NCBI GenBank assembly: GCA_049999805.1
Contig: JBNGIO010006040.1
Location: forward strand, 17,998-81,971
Length of the DNA stretch: 63,974 nt
Reading direction: 5' to 3'
DNA from: Folioceros fuciformis
Lineage: Eukaryota; Anthocerotophyta; Anthocerotopsida; Anthocerotales
Every line of letters starts with the position of its first letter. The first letter of the stretch is position 1. This document shows positions 62,066-63,974 of this stretch, in pieces. The notes under the pieces are model-generated. The model was not told where the DNA came from. It searched no databases and was given only the letters and a program-made list of their open reading frames with translations. A program made the translations under genes and the position numbers.

Positions 62066-63097
62066 TTAGGTTTGGAAAACTTGGTGGACCGCGCTCTCTC
62101 TCCTTGCAATGCCATCCTCTCCACATCTTCGCCGCTTTGGGATGTGGGCCAGCTCCATATGGAGTCGCCGATTCATTGCCTCTACCTTTTGCGTGCGTTG
62201 CTCTTCATCTTGTGCAAATCGAAGTTTGGCAATTGTAGCACTCATGTCGCTAGGATCAACATGATTGATGGCAGGCTCACGGGCGACATGCTCCATACCC
62301 TCATCTTGGGCTTGGGCTTGGGCTTGGGCTTGGGCTTGGGCTTGGGCTTGGTCTTGGGCTTGCAACAAGCTTTGCACCACGTCTTCCTCAAGTCGGTCTA
62401 GATCTTGCTCATCTTTGAGTTCCTGCGCAAGATCATTGTCACGCGCGACCCTTTTGCCCTTCGGCTTGTTCTTGGAGCCCTTTGGACGTCCGCGGCGACG
62501 CTCGGGCGGCATCGGCGGCGGGAAAGAGGCGCTCGTGCTTGGCGCGCATGCATCTCCAACTTCCGACAAATCCCGATCTAGCTCGCGTGCCAATTGAGCC
62601 AGCCCTTCATCTTCGTCGTCGCTTGCGTGTGCGCCATCGTGGACTCTTGCGCGCTTCGCACCACGTGTCGCGCCGCAATCACGTGGCTTGTTTCTTGAGC
62701 CTTTTGGACGTCCCCGGCCACGCTTGGGTGGCACCGGCAGCGGCTCGAGAGACACGCTCGTAACGGTCGGCTCACTGCATTCATCTCCAACTGCCGACAT
62801 TACATCACGCTCTAGCTCTTGTGCGAATCGGATCATCTCCGCGTCGTCGTCGCCCCCTTGTGCATGATCATGGTGAACTCTCACGTCCTCCTCATCATGC
62901 GTCGTGCGGCAATCCCTCGGCTTGTCTTTTGAGCCCTTTGGACGTCCCTTGTTCTTGGCCCTAGTTTCACCCTCCACGCGCCTCATTTCTAAGCACGATT
63001 GGAGTGGACAACTCTTCCTCTTATTGGACGTCTTGCTAGCCTGGTGCACGTAGCTACGTGGCACTGGGAGTAGTTGTGGCCGACCAGCAACGTCCAC
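62066..63097 (-). CDS. Triple AT-hook module protein, unrecognised family
   Basis: A 343-residue intronless frame. Three AT-hooks of the GRPKGSKNKP type lie at about residues 50-60, 126-138 and 201-212. They sit in a repeated module of about 75 residues: hook, then an acidic run (DDD or DDEDE), a helix such as FAQELERD or LARELDRD, then VGDECS or VGDACAPS and a Pro-rich spacer. So the protein looks built by internal triplication. AT-hooks bind the minor groove of AT-rich DNA. An Ala-Gln dipeptide run (about 250-270) comes from a hexanucleotide repeat, followed by a charged helix with RFAQDEEQRTQKVEAMNRRL and a basic KRRR. A Lys/Arg/Ser/Cys-rich segment lies at the N-terminus. I see no transposase, MYB or PPC domain. 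It may be a mobile-element passenger or a nuclear architectural protein. Confidence 0.7.
   Translation of the reverse strand: MDVAGRPQLLPVPRSYVHQASKTSNKRKSCPLQSCLEMRRVEGETRAKNKGRPKGSKDKPRDCRTTHDEEDVRVHHDHAQGGDDDAEMIRFAQELERDVMSAVGDECSEPTVTSVSLEPLPVPPKRGRGRPKGSRNKPRDCGATRGAKRARVHDGAHASDDEDEGLAQLARELDRDLSEVGDACAPSTSASFPPPMPPERRRGRPKGSKNKPKGKRVARDNDLAQELKDEQDLDRLEEDVVQSLLQAQDQAQAQAQAQAQAQAQDEGMEHVAREPAINHVDPSDMSATIAKLRFAQDEEQRTQKVEAMNRRLHMELAHIPKRRRCGEDGIARRESAVHQVFQT
62305..62361. repeat. Hexanucleotide repeat (cttggg)n encoding Ala-Gln run
   Basis: About nine copies, with one near-match, lie in the AT-hook gene. On the coding strand they give alternating Gln and Ala. Likely length-variable, and in-frame by unit size. 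Confidence 0.93.
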
Positions 63098-63136
63098 AGT
63101 TGTTGTTGCGTGTTTGTGAGGAAGACGGGAAGTACA

Positions 63137-63148
63137 GGTATATATAGG
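63137..63148 (-). promoter_or_regulatory. TATA box of the AT-hook gene
   Basis: Read on the minus strand, ctatatatacc lies about 40-50 bp upstream of the ATG at 63097. That is the right distance for a short leader. The match is strong, but the start site is inferred. Confidence 0.55.
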
Positions 63149-63974
63149 CCCGCTGCATGATTGGATACGTCAAAGGCCAAGGAGATATCGTCTACCGCTA
63201 CATTATTGGGCATATTTCGAGCACCAAGGAACGACAGCCCTCCCTCCTTGAGCACAGGGCGCCAAAAATTTCAACGAGCAAGGGATTGCGACGGTCGGGG
63301 CCCCTTGGAGTATCACCTCCCAAATTTCAAGGGCCAAGGAGCAATCTTTGGTCCAAGGTGTACTACGAACGGCCGTGTCCGAGATGAGGTTGGTGCACGG
63401 CGCCAACTGCGCCCACGTGCACGCATGGCGCTCTTGATGGAGCAGTTGCGCGGGTATAGTTTAGGTGAGGTGCCTAGTCGTTGAAGCGTAGGATGCCTTT
63501 CGCATTCACTCGCCTCCTCCGCTAGCCACGGTGCCCTCTCCTAGCGCAGCGCCAACTGATAAACTTGTGCCATGCGCATGTACACGTGCCTGGGCTAGCT
63601 ATGGGATCCCCTAAACCCCTAAACTCGAAGAACATGGGCTGATTGCATGTGGAAACGAACGTTGGACGGGCGTGCAAGCTCCATAGGCACAACGCGTAGC
63701 CCCTTGCTTGGATTTCTACTCCGTTCGGGTCACCATCATGCACCGCGTATGGTGCATGTGTCGGACTTGTCCAAATCGCGATTTCCGATGCCGGGTGAGA
63801 ACGATGGGGTACTAGACTCTAGGTCCCGTGGGTTTTTTTAGACAATTGTTGGGGGACCGTGCATTGAGTCAAGCACATGCGTTGAAATTTGATTTTATTG
63901 GAACAAAGGGGAAAAAGGAAAGGAGGGAGAATAAAGAGTTCACTGCTACGTGGCCTGGACCAAATGCCGCCGGC
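63149..63974. other. Upstream region of the AT-hook gene with short dispersed repeats
   Basis: Several short related words occur (aaggccaagg, gcaccaagg, agggccaagg) between 63170 and 63350, and no gene was recognised. The last 46 bases are the right copy of the direct repeat. Confidence 0.45.
63929..63974. repeat. 46-bp direct repeat, right copy
   Basis: Identical to 61951-61996, 1978 bp downstream of it. It ends exactly at the window edge, so its real length is unknown. Confidence 0.95.

Overview
The window looks like nuclear DNA of a green plant in the streptophyte lineage (a land plant or a close charophyte alga). The genes are split by short introns, mostly 60-200 bp, nearly all GT-AG. 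Several families are typical of plants: subtilase with inserted PA-type region, PMP3/RCI2 peptides, DUF1997, phage-type RNA polymerase, WIYLD/SET methyltransferase, DRP2 dynamin and AAE13-type malonyl-CoA synthetase. I cannot place the genus. There are no bacterial operons, CRISPR arrays, rRNA genes or convincing tRNA genes. Four N gaps are present (10, 100, 100 and 100 bases).

Layout. 1-3.6 kb: repeats, including a small element with terminal inverted repeats, and no confident gene. 3.7-16.5 kb: subtilase (+), EamA/SLC35F-type transporter (-), DNL zinc-finger protein (+), cytosolic leucyl-tRNA synthetase (+), a DUF1997 protein (+). 17-24 kb: two convergent PMP3 genes, a glycerophosphodiester phosphodiesterase (+), an F-box/kelch protein (+). 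24.2-29.1 kb: a phage-type organellar RNA polymerase (-). 29-32 kb: an AT-rich, repeat-bearing gap. 32-33.9 kb: a GC-rich malonyl-CoA synthetase. 34-35.9 kb: a second AT-rich gap. 35.9-44.3 kb: a SUVR-like histone methyltransferase and a CXC-domain (TSO1/LIN54-like) protein, both +. 45-54 kb: a histidine-phosphatase protein (-) sharing a short divergent promoter with WDR12 (+), a calmodulin-like protein (-), METTL16/FIO1 (+), and an unrecognised basic protein with a repeated GF-R/K-GS motif (+). 55-61.3 kb: DRP2-type dynamin (-). 62-63.1 kb: a protein with three AT-hook modules (-), bracketed by an exact 46-bp direct repeat.

The genes do not form a pathway. Most are housekeeping genes placed side by side: RNA and translation (LARS, RPOT, METTL16, WDR12), chromatin (SUVR, CXC protein), membrane traffic (DRP2) and lipid metabolism (GDPD, AAE13). 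The least explained items are the GF-R/K-GS repeat protein, the triple AT-hook gene with its flanking repeats, the duplicated splice donor in WDR12, and the coding minisatellite in the methyltransferase. I found no convincing evidence of a wholly new multi-gene system. Exon limits were read by eye from splice sites and frame continuity, so they may be off by a base or more.
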